From Planctomycetota bacterium (GTDB lineage: Bacteria > Planctomycetota > Phycisphaerae > Tepidisphaerales > Tepidisphaeraceae), in assembly GCA_039182125.1 (NCBI GenBank), contig JBCDCH010000044.1:1-33885 (forward strand): DNA of 33,885 nt. Reading direction: 5' to 3'. This document shows positions 1 through 7,307 of the stretch, piece by piece. Position 1 is the first letter of the stretch, and every line of letters begins with the position of its first letter. The notes below the pieces were generated by a model. That model saw only the letters and a list, made by a program, of their open reading frames with translations. It had not been told where the DNA came from and did no database searches. The position numbers were made by a program, and so were the translations under genes.

Positions 1-585
1 CCCCCTCCCACCGCCGCTCCCCAGCCGCCGCCGGCCACGCCGCCCCCCCCCATCCACAGCACCACCGGCTACACGTCCCGCTTTGCCGCCGGCGTTTTTT
101 CGGTCGATTTCGGCCCCAAACTCGACACCGGGTTGGCCCGTCAGGCCGAGGAGACCGAGGCCGAGGTTGTTGCCGCCGGGAAGAAAAAGCGTGGCCGCAA
201 CGCCGCCGGCTTCACCGCCACCGAGCTTCGCAACTTCCGCACCCTGCTCATCCGTAAGCGTGCCGAACTACTCGGCGACGTGACGAGCATGGAGTCCGAA
301 GCCCTGCGGACCGAGGAAACCAACCTGGCCAACCTGACCGAGCACATGGCCGACCGCGGCACCGACAACTACGAACAGGAGTTCACGCTCGACCTCGTTC
401 AGAAAGACCGCGAACTGCTCGCCGAGATCAACCACGCGTTGGCCAAGATCGACGGTAAGGAAGACCCGCCCTACGGCATCTGCGAAGGCACAGGCCAACC
501 GATCAAGAAAGAGCGTCTGGAAGTCCAGCCTTGGGCCCGATTCAGCGTCGACTACGCCCGCAAACTCGAACGTTCCGGACGCTGA
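1..585 (+). CDS. DksA/TraR-family protein with degenerate zinc finger (5' partial)
   Basis: The frame is open from base 1, so the start lies outside the window; an internal TTG at 133 is a less likely start. The visible N-terminus is rich in Pro and Ala, followed by a basic Lys/Arg patch and a long helical, charged region (TATELRNFRTLLIRKRAELL onward). The C-terminus follows the DksA/TraR layout (YGICEGTGQPI, then KERLEVQPWARFSVDYARKLE). Family members that bind zinc carry CxxC twice here; this protein keeps only the first Cys, with Gly, Asp and Ala at the other positions. The family modulates RNA polymerase through the secondary channel; whether this one does is inference. The coiled-coil plus C-terminal match makes the family call firm and the activity open. 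Confidence 0.8.
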   Translation, partial: PPPTAAPQPPPATPPPPIHSTTGYTSRFAAGVFSVDFGPKLDTGLARQAEETEAEVVAAGKKKRGRNAAGFTATELRNFRTLLIRKRAELLGDVTSMESEALRTEETNLANLTEHMADRGTDNYEQEFTLDLVQKDRELLAEINHALAKIDGKEDPPYGICEGTGQPIKKERLEVQPWARFSVDYARKLERSGR

Positions 586-673
586 ACCAGCGCGAGTTGC
601 CCGCGTAACCGCCTGAATTTCGACGGGCTGCCACACGAAAAATTGTTTGGATTGCGTTAATATCGCGGGCGAG

Positions 674-1435
674 ATGCTCGCGATGCTGCAAGAGTTGGGA
701 CTTTCGTGGACGGCGTTGGACGAGCGCATCTCGGCGTACTTTGCCGTTTTCGGCATCGGCGGTGAAATGCTGGTCCGGCTGGTTCTGGCAGCGTTCCTCG
801 GTGCGATCGTCGGAATCGAACGGGAGTTACGCGGTCACCAGGCGGGCATGCGAACGTTCATGCTCGTGACCGTCGGGGCAACGATCGCGATGCTGGTGAG
901 CTGGTCCTTCGCGTATCAGCAGTGGCCGAGCGTTGGTGAGAGCAACCAAATCACCATCGACCCGGCCCGCGTGGCTTACGGGGTGATGACGGGCGTCGGC
1001 TTCCTCGGTGCCGGGAACATCCTCCAGAACCGCAGCCAGGTTCGCGGCCTCACGACGGCGGCGGGAATCTGGGCCACCGCCGCGATCGGGCTCGCCGTCG
1101 GCAACGGGCTTTACCTGCTCGCGGCCACCGCAACGGTGCTCATGCTCGTCGTCTTCTCGGGCCTGCATTTCGCGGAACGACACCTTGGTCCCGGGCAGCG
1201 CGGCGAAATGACATTCCTGGTCCCGTGGAACAACGAGGTCGACCAATCCATCCGCGACAAACTCAAGGCTTCCGGTGCACGCATCACCAGTTCGCGCATC
1301 TCCCGAAAGCCTGGCGGTAGCGAAGCCGAACTCGAGCTTCGAATCGTGTTCAAACGCCACCGCCGGATCAGTCAAATGCTGGCCGCCCTAGAGAAGCAGC
1401 CGGACATCGAGCTCATCACATGGCGACGGACGTAA
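674..1435 (+). CDS. MgtC/SapB family inner-membrane protein
   Basis: The protein has 253 residues from the ATG at 674; the frame also offers a TTG at 647 and ATGs at 683 and 767, and none has a strong Shine-Dalgarno. The N-terminal half is hydrophobic with several membrane helices and carries the MgtC family signatures: LAAFLGAIVGIERELRG (about 39-55), AGMRTFMLVTVGA (57-69), and DPARVAYGVMTGVGFLGAG (97-115) with its conserved Asp and Gly run. The soluble C-terminal part (about 178-253) looks like the small ACT-like domain of longer MgtC members. The family is linked to survival at low magnesium and to modulation of the F-ATPase in pathogens; here only the family is certain. It stands alone between the DksA-like gene and nuoH. 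Confidence 0.88.
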   Translation: MLAMLQELGLSWTALDERISAYFAVFGIGGEMLVRLVLAAFLGAIVGIERELRGHQAGMRTFMLVTVGATIAMLVSWSFAYQQWPSVGESNQITIDPARVAYGVMTGVGFLGAGNILQNRSQVRGLTTAAGIWATAAIGLAVGNGLYLLAATATVLMLVVFSGLHFAERHLGPGQRGEMTFLVPWNNEVDQSIRDKLKASGARITSSRISRKPGGSEAELELRIVFKRHRRISQMLAALEKQPDIELITWRRT

Positions 1436-1510
1436 ACCGTTGTCCGCGAGGCGGTTTTTCAGCCATCGCGCCGCTGGAACAACGGGCTGACATCGCTATC
1501 CTCCGCCACC

Positions 1511-3175
1511 GTGATCGAGTTCTACCAGTCCCTCTACGAACTGCCCTTCATTGACAACGATCTTGTGGGACCCATCGCGGGCTTTGTCCTGGACAACCTG
1601 CACTGGATCATCCTGCTGTTCGTCACGCACTTCACCGTGCTCGGGATGGTGGCGTACCTGATCCTGCTGGAACGCAAGACGGCGAGTTGGGTGCAGGACC
1701 GCGTCGGACCCAACCGCGTGGGCTTCGACTTCGGGCTCGACTTCATGCCGAAGTTTCACTTCTGGGGACTCGGGCAACCGTTGGCCGACGGGCTGAAGTT
1801 CATCGTCAAAGAGGACTACGCGTCGAAGCACACCGACAAGGTGCTCTTCACCCTCGCCCCGATGGCGATGGTCATCACGGTGATCATCTCGATCGCGGTG
1901 ATCCCTTGGGGCGGCACGGTTGGCGAACGGGTCGAGGCGGTGGACGTCAAGCAGGCCGTGTTCACCGCCATGAACAACGACGTACCGGTCGGGCAGGCGG
2001 TGGTAGAGACGATCACCGGCCCCGAGCGTGCCGCCTACGGCTTCCGGCGTGGCAACGACATCATCGGTGACGTCGAGGTCGCGTTCGTCCCCGCCGGCGT
2101 GACGATCACCGATGAGGCCGTCCAGGTTGTTCGCTTCGATGCCCAGGGTCGCCTCGAGCCGGGCACGGTGTTGCCGGAAACGATTGCGGTGACCGACCGC
2201 GTTGTCGCGACCTTCATCCAGGGCTGGCACTTCCAGATCGCGAACCTGAACATCGGTGTGTTGTTCGTGCTTGCCGCCCTTTCGCTCGCCGTCTACGGCA
2301 TTGTCGTCGGCGGCTGGGCGTCCAACAACAAATACAGCTTCCTCGGTGGCCTGCGTGCGACAGCCAACATGATCTCCTACGAGATCCCGCTCGGACTTTC
2401 GGTGCTCATCGTCGTGATCATGTTCGCGACGCTCGATCTGGGCGTGATGGTGTCGAATCAGGCCGACTATTGGTTCGGGATCATCCCCGCGTGGAACGTC
2501 TTCGCCCACCCGTTGGCGTTCTTCATGTTCCTGATCTGTATCCACGCCGAGGCCAACCGGGCACCGTTCGACAATGCCGAGGCGGAGCAGGAACTGGTCG
2601 GCGGGTACCACACCGAGTACTCCTCGATGCGGTTCGCGATCTTCTTCCTCGCCGAATACGCGGGCATGGTCACGACGTCGGCCGTCTGCGTCGCACTGTT
2701 CTTCGGCGGCTGGCACATCCCATACCTCGACTACCTCTTCCCGTCGCTGCTCGGCGGCGCGATCGACCCGGCCGACCGGAGCATCATCTCCGCCGAGTTC
2801 TGGTACATCGCCATACTCCGCATGGGCGTGTTCATGGTGAAGACGGTGCTGATCCTCTTCATCTTCATGTGGGTCCGCTGGTCATTGCCGCGGTTCCGCT
2901 TCGACCAGATCATGCAGATCGCCTGGCGGTCGATGATCCCGATCGGTTTGCTGCTGGTCATCGGCACCACCGTGGTCGTCGTCGCCTCCGGCGGCAACAC
3001 CGTCGACGGGCTCAGCGGCTGGGAAGCATTGGCGATGCTCGGCATGAACGTCGTCGTCCTCGGCCTTCTCGTCGTCGGCCGCAAGATCGTCCCGACCGCC
3101 CCGGACGTGAACAAGAAAGTCCGCGTCCCCGGCTCCCGCTTCGCCCGAACCCCGCTGCCCAAGGCCACGGCTTAA
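1511..3175 (+). CDS. nuoH: NADH-quinone oxidoreductase subunit H with long insertion
   Basis: This is the membrane subunit of complex I that helps form the quinone site and couples electron transfer to proton pumping. Family hallmarks are present: ERKTASWVQDRVGPNRVG (54-71), GGWASNNKYSFLGGLR (267-282) and EANRAPFDNAEAEQELVGGY (347-366). At 554 residues it is much longer than the usual 320-430. The extra length is a hydrophilic, mostly non-helical block at about 136-238, between the helix ending IAVIPWGG and the helix starting QIANLNIGVLF, plus a basic C-terminal tail. The start is GTG at 1511, after a purine-poor leader with no Shine-Dalgarno. nuoI follows 48 bases downstream on the same strand, so co-transcription is likely. 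Identity is secure. Confidence 0.95.
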   Translation: MIEFYQSLYELPFIDNDLVGPIAGFVLDNLHWIILLFVTHFTVLGMVAYLILLERKTASWVQDRVGPNRVGFDFGLDFMPKFHFWGLGQPLADGLKFIVKEDYASKHTDKVLFTLAPMAMVITVIISIAVIPWGGTVGERVEAVDVKQAVFTAMNNDVPVGQAVVETITGPERAAYGFRRGNDIIGDVEVAFVPAGVTITDEAVQVVRFDAQGRLEPGTVLPETIAVTDRVVATFIQGWHFQIANLNIGVLFVLAALSLAVYGIVVGGWASNNKYSFLGGLRATANMISYEIPLGLSVLIVVIMFATLDLGVMVSNQADYWFGIIPAWNVFAHPLAFFMFLICIHAEANRAPFDNAEAEQELVGGYHTEYSSMRFAIFFLAEYAGMVTTSAVCVALFFGGWHIPYLDYLFPSLLGGAIDPADRSIISAEFWYIAILRMGVFMVKTVLILFIFMWVRWSLPRFRFDQIMQIAWRSMIPIGLLLVIGTTVVVVASGGNTVDGLSGWEALAMLGMNVVVLGLLVVGRKIVPTAPDVNKKVRVPGSRFARTPLPKATA

Positions 3176-3223
3176 TCTCGCCGGTTCCGAAAACTCCCCG
3201 CACTACCCTTCGTATCATCTCCC

Positions 3224-3760
3224 ATGGCCAACGCTGACTACATCACGCTGACCGAGCCGAAGTTGACCACCAGCGACAACTTCTACATTCCGCAGGTGCT
3301 TGCCGGACTGGGGACCACGGCTAAGCACATGTTCGACGTCGTGGTAAAGGGGAAGGATCGCGTGATCCAGTACCCCGAGGAGCGACGCGAGGACATGCCC
3401 GTCGCCGAGGGCGGGATCAATCTCAAGACCTACCGCGGCACCCACCGGCTCAACCGCGACGAGGGCGGACGGGTGAAATGCGTCGCCTGCTTCATGTGTT
3501 CCACGGCCTGCCCGGCCCACTGCATCCACATCGAGGCCGGCGAATCCCCCTGGGAGGACCGCGAGAAGTACCCGATCAAGTTCGACATCGACGAACTCCG
3601 CTGCATCTACTGCGGCATGTGCGAGGAAGCCTGCCCCGTCGACGCCATCGAGCTGACGAGCATCTACGACCTCGTGGGGCTTACCCGCCAGGAGATGATC
3701 TTCGATAAGGAAAAGCTCCTGGAGATGTACGATCGCACGGCCGAGCAAGAGCCGATGTGA
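3224..3760 (+). CDS. nuoI: NADH-quinone oxidoreductase subunit I (2x[4Fe-4S] ferredoxin-like)
   Basis: This 178-residue peripheral-arm subunit of complex I carries two [4Fe-4S] clusters that pass electrons towards the quinone site. The two cluster motifs are intact: C86xxC89xxC92xxxCP and C127xxC130xxC133xxxCP, each supplying its fourth cluster ligand to the other site as in 8Fe ferredoxins. YRGTHRLNRDE (about 70-80) just before the first motif matches the family's conserved lead-in. Length is typical. The ATG at 3224 has no Shine-Dalgarno. It lies directly downstream of nuoH and is closed by a perfect hairpin at 3801-3826, so the transcript probably ends here. The order H-I agrees with standard nuo clusters, but nuoG upstream and nuoJ downstream are absent. 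Confidence 0.96.
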   Translation: MANADYITLTEPKLTTSDNFYIPQVLAGLGTTAKHMFDVVVKGKDRVIQYPEERREDMPVAEGGINLKTYRGTHRLNRDEGGRVKCVACFMCSTACPAHCIHIEAGESPWEDREKYPIKFDIDELRCIYCGMCEEACPVDAIELTSIYDLVGLTRQEMIFDKEKLLEMYDRTAEQEPM

Positions 3761-3800
3761 CGGTTGTACGGGCTGGATAATCCAGAAAACTTGTCGAGCA

Positions 3801-3826
3801 AAAGGTCCGGATTTAACCGGACCTTT
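3801..3826 (+). terminator. Hairpin after nuoI
   Basis: A perfect 10-base inverted repeat (AAAGGTCCGG and CCGGACCTTT) surrounds a 6-base loop ATTTAA. The right arm ends in TTT and is followed by CGCGTT, so the U-tract is short. It sits 40 bases after the nuoI stop and ahead of a new transcription unit, which suits an intrinsic terminator. Confidence 0.65.
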
Positions 3827-3830
3827 CGCG

Positions 3831-3859
3831 TTGCATGCCGGATCGTTACCGATTACGAT
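3831..3859 (+). promoter_or_regulatory. Weak candidate sigma-70-like promoter for first PEP-CTERM gene
   Basis: TTGCAT (3831-3836) and TACGAT (3854-3859) are separated by 17 bases and lie directly after the nuoI hairpin. The -35 matches consensus at 3 of 6 positions and the -10 at 4 of 6, so this is only a candidate. The gene it would serve must start its own transcript because a terminator precedes it. Confidence 0.25.
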
Positions 3860-3910
3860 TCTTATGCACGTGGAACGTTCGCCAACGTCTGGCGATGCAC
3901 GTGTGCATCT

Positions 3911-3915
3911 GGAGG
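3911..3915 (+). promoter_or_regulatory. Shine-Dalgarno that fixes the start at 3924
   Basis: GGAGG ends 8 bases before the ATG at 3924. The frame is open further upstream to an ATG at 3831, but this site together with the signal peptide that begins at 3924 decides for the shorter protein. Confidence 0.75.
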
Positions 3916-3923
3916 AAATTTCC

Positions 3924-4571
3924 ATGGAACGATTATCTCTTCTCGCCGCTGGTGCGGCGATCGCGTTTGCTGCCAGTGGCGCTTCTGCTGCTGCGTTTTT
4001 CGAGTCATTCGAGAGTGGCACGACCGGAATCTTCGGTCCCGCTGAAGACGGCGACCCGGGCACGCCTCTACCGAGCCTGACTGTCAGCACGCTCAATGCA
4101 ACCGACGGCACCAACAGCGTGCTTGCAACACAGGCTGCGGACGGGTTCAACCAGTATCTTCGCAGCCTCGACCTGTTTGAGATTGACGACGCCGGAACCA
4201 CACTCAGTGATGCCTTCAAGGTCGGCGGTACGTTGACCGGTGACGTGTTCCTCGTTGCCGGAGCAGGCTCGGCGGCTCCCGAAGTGTTCATGGCCCGTCA
4301 AGGCGGCAGTGTTGGGTTCGATCTGACTGATGGTGACGGGAACTTCAACTTCGCACCTCTCACTGATGGAGCAAGTGCTTCCTTCTCGTTCGGCGTCCCC
4401 GCGCTGCCCGGTGAAACGGGTGTGATTGGCTTCTCCCTCGGTGCGCAGAACGTTGGACCCGATGCGCAGTTGTTCTTCGACAACATCGTTTTCACCCCGA
4501 TTCCGGAGCCCGCTTCGGTCGGTCTGCTGGGTATGGGTCTGCTCGGCCTCGTCGCCCGTCGGCGTCGCTAA
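3924..4571 (+). CDS. Secreted PEP-CTERM sorting-domain protein 1
   Basis: The 215-residue protein starts with a signal peptide (MERLSLLAAGAAIAFAASGA, cleavage probably near SASA-A). The mature part opens with FFESFESG and is rich in Gly, Asp, Thr and Ser with few charged clusters, like a beta-rich extracellular domain. A FFDNIVFTP segment comes just before the tail. The C-terminus is a complete PEP-CTERM signal: IPEPASVGLLGMGLLGL followed by VARRRR. In known systems such tails are processed by an exosortase during export to the cell surface or matrix; no exosortase gene lies in this window. A strong Shine-Dalgarno and flanking terminators mark a single-gene unit. The neighbouring 4789-5469 gene has the same architecture. 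The specific function of the mature domain is not recognised. Confidence 0.88.
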   Translation: MERLSLLAAGAAIAFAASGASAAAFFESFESGTTGIFGPAEDGDPGTPLPSLTVSTLNATDGTNSVLATQAADGFNQYLRSLDLFEIDDAGTTLSDAFKVGGTLTGDVFLVAGAGSAAPEVFMARQGGSVGFDLTDGDGNFNFAPLTDGASASFSFGVPALPGETGVIGFSLGAQNVGPDAQLFFDNIVFTPIPEPASVGLLGMGLLGLVARRRR

Positions 4572-4602
4572 GCCGTTCACCCGACGACGTGAACTGTTAC
4601 AC

Positions 4603-4635
4603 GCCCGCCGTGCATCGCACGGCGGGCATTTTGCG
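4603..4635 (+). terminator. Intrinsic terminator after PEP-CTERM gene 1
   Basis: A perfect 11-base stem (GCCCGCCGTGC and GCACGGCGGGC) with a 3-base loop ATC is followed by ATTTTGCG. It begins 31 bases after the stop codon. GC-rich stem plus T-run is the classical Rho-independent form. Confidence 0.85.
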
Positions 4636-4657
4636 TAGTAAGCGGTGAAGATTCGTA

Positions 4658-4686
4658 TTGCAAGCGCTTTCAGATGGAGTTATATT
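4658..4686 (+). promoter_or_regulatory. Sigma-70-like promoter for PEP-CTERM gene 2
   Basis: TTGCAA (4658-4663) and TATATT (4681-4686) are 17 bases apart, matching consensus at 4 and 5 of 6 positions. It lies between the terminator of the previous gene and the start at 4789, leaving a leader of roughly 95 bases. Confidence 0.55.
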
Positions 4687-4788
4687 GATGGTGAATGTAA
4701 ACCCCGCGCAGCGCGTGCTGCCGGGATTTTCGACTCACCATGGCAACCACTTTGACCGGCTGCCATTCTCTACCGAGGAGGAGACACT

Positions 4789-5469
4789 ATGTCCCGCACA
4801 TTTTTGACTGCTACTTTTGCCGGCCTTGCATTAACGAGCGCTGCGTCGGCGCAAGTCCTGATTCACTCGTTCGAAGATGGCGATCTTACGACGCCGACCA
4901 TGGCGGCTTTGCTTGGCGATGCCGCATCGAGCGGGTTTAGCACCACGGGTGTGACCGACGGCTCGAGCAGTATCGAAATCACGACCGCGCCTGTCGTGGT
5001 CGGCGATACTGCGACGTTCCTCATCGAGTTCGCGCTCACCGAGGAGATTATCGCGGCACTGCAAGTCGATCCCGTGATTCTCTACGACATCACGCTCGGA
5101 GCAGACCCCGACCCGACCGATGGCGTTACCGGTGGCGGAGCCTTCGAATCGACCTTCAGCACTGACGGCGGCTTCGCCACCACCGCCGGTGGTTTCTTCA
5201 ACGAGTTTGTTTCCTACGGCGACTCGGAAACGGTAGTGGCCACCCTCGACCCGGGTGTCGTTGATGCCCTCGACTCGTCGCTGGCCAACGGCACGGTCGC
5301 CGTTTTCCAGCTCAACTTCAACGTTCTCGTCGAGGACACCACTGATCCGACCAATGCCACGGTCTTTTTCGACAATGTTCGCACACAGTCCTCGGTTGTC
5401 ATCCCCGAGCCGGCCAGTCTTGGCCTGTTGGGCATGGCCGGCCTCGGCCTGATGCGTCGTCGTAAGTGA
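4789..5469 (+). CDS. Secreted PEP-CTERM sorting-domain protein 2
   Basis: The protein has 226 residues. A signal peptide (MSRTFLTATFAGLALTSAAS, then AQV) leads into a mature domain beginning IHSFEDGD. The acidic, Gly/Thr-rich body ends in FFDNVRTQS, and the tail IPEPASLGLLGMAGLGL plus MRRRK is a full PEP-CTERM signal. The ATG at 4789 is set by AGGAGG at 4776-4781, 7 bases upstream. The SFEDG/SFESG opening, the FFDN segment and the tail are shared with the preceding gene, so the two are probably an old tandem duplication, though the central parts differ. Export and surface sorting follow from the family; the molecular role of the mature domain is not recognised. Confidence 0.87.
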   Translation: MSRTFLTATFAGLALTSAASAQVLIHSFEDGDLTTPTMAALLGDAASSGFSTTGVTDGSSSIEITTAPVVVGDTATFLIEFALTEEIIAALQVDPVILYDITLGADPDPTDGVTGGGAFESTFSTDGGFATTAGGFFNEFVSYGDSETVVATLDPGVVDALDSSLANGTVAVFQLNFNVLVEDTTDPTNATVFFDNVRTQSSVVIPEPASLGLLGMAGLGLMRRRK

Positions 5470-5497
5470 TCAGTTCGACTTCGAATCTCCAAATGCA

Positions 5498-5535
5498 AAA
5501 ACCGCCGGGCTCCCGTACAGGAGCCCGGCGGTTTT
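5498..5535. terminator. Bidirectional intrinsic terminator
   Basis: A perfect 16-base stem (AAAACCGCCGGGCTCC and its complement) with a 6-base loop CGTACA ends in TTTT on either strand. It lies between the convergent PEP-CTERM gene 2 (plus) and the aldolase gene (minus) and can serve both. Confidence 0.93.
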
Positions 5536-5555
5536 GTGCATTGAGGTAAAGCCGT

Positions 5556-6626
5556 TCAGGCGATCGTGATGTTCTCGTCAAGGTAGACGTCCTGGATCGT
5601 GTTGAGCAGCTTGACGCCCTCGTCCATCGGACGCTGGAATGCCTTGCGGCCGGAGATCAGGCCCATGCCGCCGGCACGCTTGTTGACCACGGCGGTGTAG
5701 ACCGCATCACCGAAGTCGTTGGCACCGCTCGCACCGCCGGAGTTGATCAGCGGTGCCCGGCCCATGTAGCAGTTGGCCAGCTGGTAGCGGGTCAGTTCGA
5801 TCGGGTGGTCGCCGGGCATGAGCTCGGAGTAGATCCGCTCGTCGAACTTGCCGTAGGACGAATCGCCCATGTTGAGCATCTTGTAGCCGCCGTTGTTCTC
5901 GGGCAGCTTTTGCTTGATGATGTCGGCTTCGATCGTGACGCCGAGGTGGTTGGCCTGGCCGGTGAGGTCGGCGCTGACGTGGTAGTCGACGCCGTCCTTC
6001 TTGAAGGCGTTGTTGCGGAGGTAGCACCAGAGCACGGTGACCATGCCGAGCTGGTGGGCACGGGCGAAGGCTTCGGAGACTTCCTGCAACTGCCTGCCGC
6101 TCTCCTCGCTGCCCCAATAGATGGTCGCACCGACGCTGGTCGCGCCCATGTCGAACGCCTGCTCGACCTGAGCGAACATGACTTCGTCGGCCTTGTTCGG
6201 ATAGGTCAACAGCTCGTTGTGGTTGAGCTTGACCATGAACGGGATCTTGTGGGCCCACTTACGGCTGCACATGCCCAGCACGCCGAGCGTCGAGCAGACC
6301 GCGTTACAGCCGCCCTCGTAAGCAAGGCGGACGATGTTCTCGGGGTCGAAGTAGATCGGGTTCTTGGCAAAGCTCGCACCGGCCGAGTGCTCGATGCCTT
6401 GGTCGACCGGGAGGATCGAGACATAACCGGTGCCGGCAAGCCGGCCGTTGTTGACCATGCCCTGGAAGTTGCGGAGCACTTGCGGGTTGCGGTCGGTGTG
6501 GGCGACGACACGGTCGACGAAGTCCGGGCCGGGCAGGTGGAGGTCGGCTTTCTTGACGCCCTTCGCCTCGTAACTCAGGAGTGCGTCCGCGTCTTTGCCG
6601 AGATGTTCTTGAATGTTCGATGCCAT
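5556..6626 (-). CDS. fbaB: Class I fructose-bisphosphate aldolase (FbaB/DhnA type)
   Basis: The enzyme cleaves fructose-1,6-bisphosphate into glyceraldehyde-3-phosphate and dihydroxyacetone phosphate, in glycolysis and gluconeogenesis, through a Schiff base. The 356-residue protein follows the E. coli FbaB pattern closely: [19 protein letters not shown] (about 72-90), [20 protein letters not shown] (220-239), NSGGAS, and the end [20 protein letters not shown] (313-332) with [15 protein letters not shown]. The lysines in ADIIKQKLP (near 238-240) are where the family's Schiff-base lysine is expected; this is from memory of the family, not proven here. The frame is open to 6752, but the family start is [10 protein letters not shown] at 6626. 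No Shine-Dalgarno is seen. It is a stand-alone gene, convergent with PEP-CTERM gene 2. Confidence 0.95.
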   Translation of the reverse strand: MASNIQEHLGKDADALLSYEAKGVKKADLHLPGPDFVDRVVAHTDRNPQVLRNFQGMVNNGRLAGTGYVSILPVDQGIEHSAGASFAKNPIYFDPENIVRLAYEGGCNAVCSTLGVLGMCSRKWAHKIPFMVKLNHNELLTYPNKADEVMFAQVEQAFDMGATSVGATIYWGSEESGRQLQEVSEAFARAHQLGMVTVLWCYLRNNAFKKDGVDYHVSADLTGQANHLGVTIEADIIKQKLPENNGGYKMLNMGDSSYGKFDERIYSELMPGDHPIELTRYQLANCYMGRAPLINSGGASGANDFGDAVYTAVVNKRAGGMGLISGRKAFQRPMDEGVKLLNTIQDVYLDENITIA

Positions 6627-6702
6627 GGTGGTTGCGTGTGTGAGGATCGGGCAACGGTACCCGTTTGCCCGCAGCGTAGGAGGTTCGGCATCGAATGAGA
6701 AG

Positions 6703-6730
6703 CGGCCGCGACGACGTGTCGCCGCGGCCG
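6703..6730 (-). terminator. Hairpin between membrane protein and aldolase genes
   Basis: CGGCCGCG and CGCGGCCG form an 8-base stem around 12 bases that can pair further. On the minus strand it follows the stop of the 6753-7166 gene and is trailed by CTTCTCATT, a weak T-rich tail. It may end that transcript or sit in the aldolase leader. Confidence 0.45.
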
Positions 6731-6752
6731 TTCGACCGAAACGGGCAGGCAC

Positions 6753-7166
6753 TCAATCCTGCTTGTTCACGATCGGCCCGATGCCGGGCATGAGCCACTT
6801 TTCGCCGCTGCAGGCCTTGATGATGCCCATGATCGTCAGCACCAACCAGCCCACGGCCGCGGCAAGAAGCAGAAGGTTGGCCAACAAAGCCAGGATGCCG
6901 CTGATCAACGCCAAGATGACCGCGAAGATCACGATCACGAAAAAGACGGCAAACATGGCGATGGTCAGCCCAATGCCTTGCCTCGCGTGCCACTGGATAA
7001 ACGGGTCATCCTTCTTCGCCAACAGCGGCACCAACGACAGGATGCCGAGATAGCTCAACACGCACATGACCGTGTCCTGCTGGCCTACCGGGGCCGATGC
7101 GGGCGTTGCGGCGGGGTCTGCCGGCGGGGTGGCCGGGTCCGGCGGGGGCGGGGTTGCGTCACTCAT
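6753..7166 (-). CDS. Small DUF4870/Tic20-like membrane protein
   Basis: The 137-residue protein starts with about 28 residues of Pro, Ala and Asp (low-complexity, probably cytoplasmic). A hydrophobic helix (VMCVLSYLGILSLVPLL) is followed by AKKDDPFIQWHARQGIGLT, a motif seen in DUF4870/Tic20-like membrane proteins where a HARQG loop precedes the next helix. Two further long hydrophobic segments cover about 70-115. The ending LMPGIGPIVNKQD is short and polar. The ATG at 7166 has GGGAG a few bases upstream. The family has no settled function in bacteria, and I infer only that this is an inner-membrane protein. It is divergent from motA. Confidence 0.75.
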   Translation of the reverse strand: MSDATPPPPDPATPPADPAATPASAPVGQQDTVMCVLSYLGILSLVPLLAKKDDPFIQWHARQGIGLTIAMFAVFFVIVIFAVILALISGILALLANLLLLAAAVGWLVLTIMGIIKACSGEKWLMPGIGPIVNKQD

Positions 7167-7307
7167 GAAGTCTCCCTGGTTCGAGTTTGCTTTTGCGAGC
7201 GGCCTTCCCGTCCGCTCGTATCGAGTTTAACCGACATGATCGGCATCTTGAAGCGCAAGACTTGCGCGTCGTCCGGTAATGCTCATCCGTCGCACCGACG
7301 CTGACCG

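Noticed and set aside
1496-2716. Long minus-strand open frame of 406 residues antisense to nuoH
   Set aside because: Its composition is Arg/His/Asp-rich with no domain, and nuoH on the opposite strand is unmistakable. Long antisense frames are a product of high GC.
5805-6698. 297-residue plus-strand frame antisense to the aldolase gene
   Set aside because: The aldolase match is full-length and strong; the opposite frame shows no motif.
7196-7218. Short hairpin (CGAGCGG and CCGCTCG) flanked by TCGAGTTT repeats upstream of motA
   Set aside because: The stem is only 7 bases and the repeats are 8 bases; in a 65% GC region this is close to chance, with no promoter beside it.
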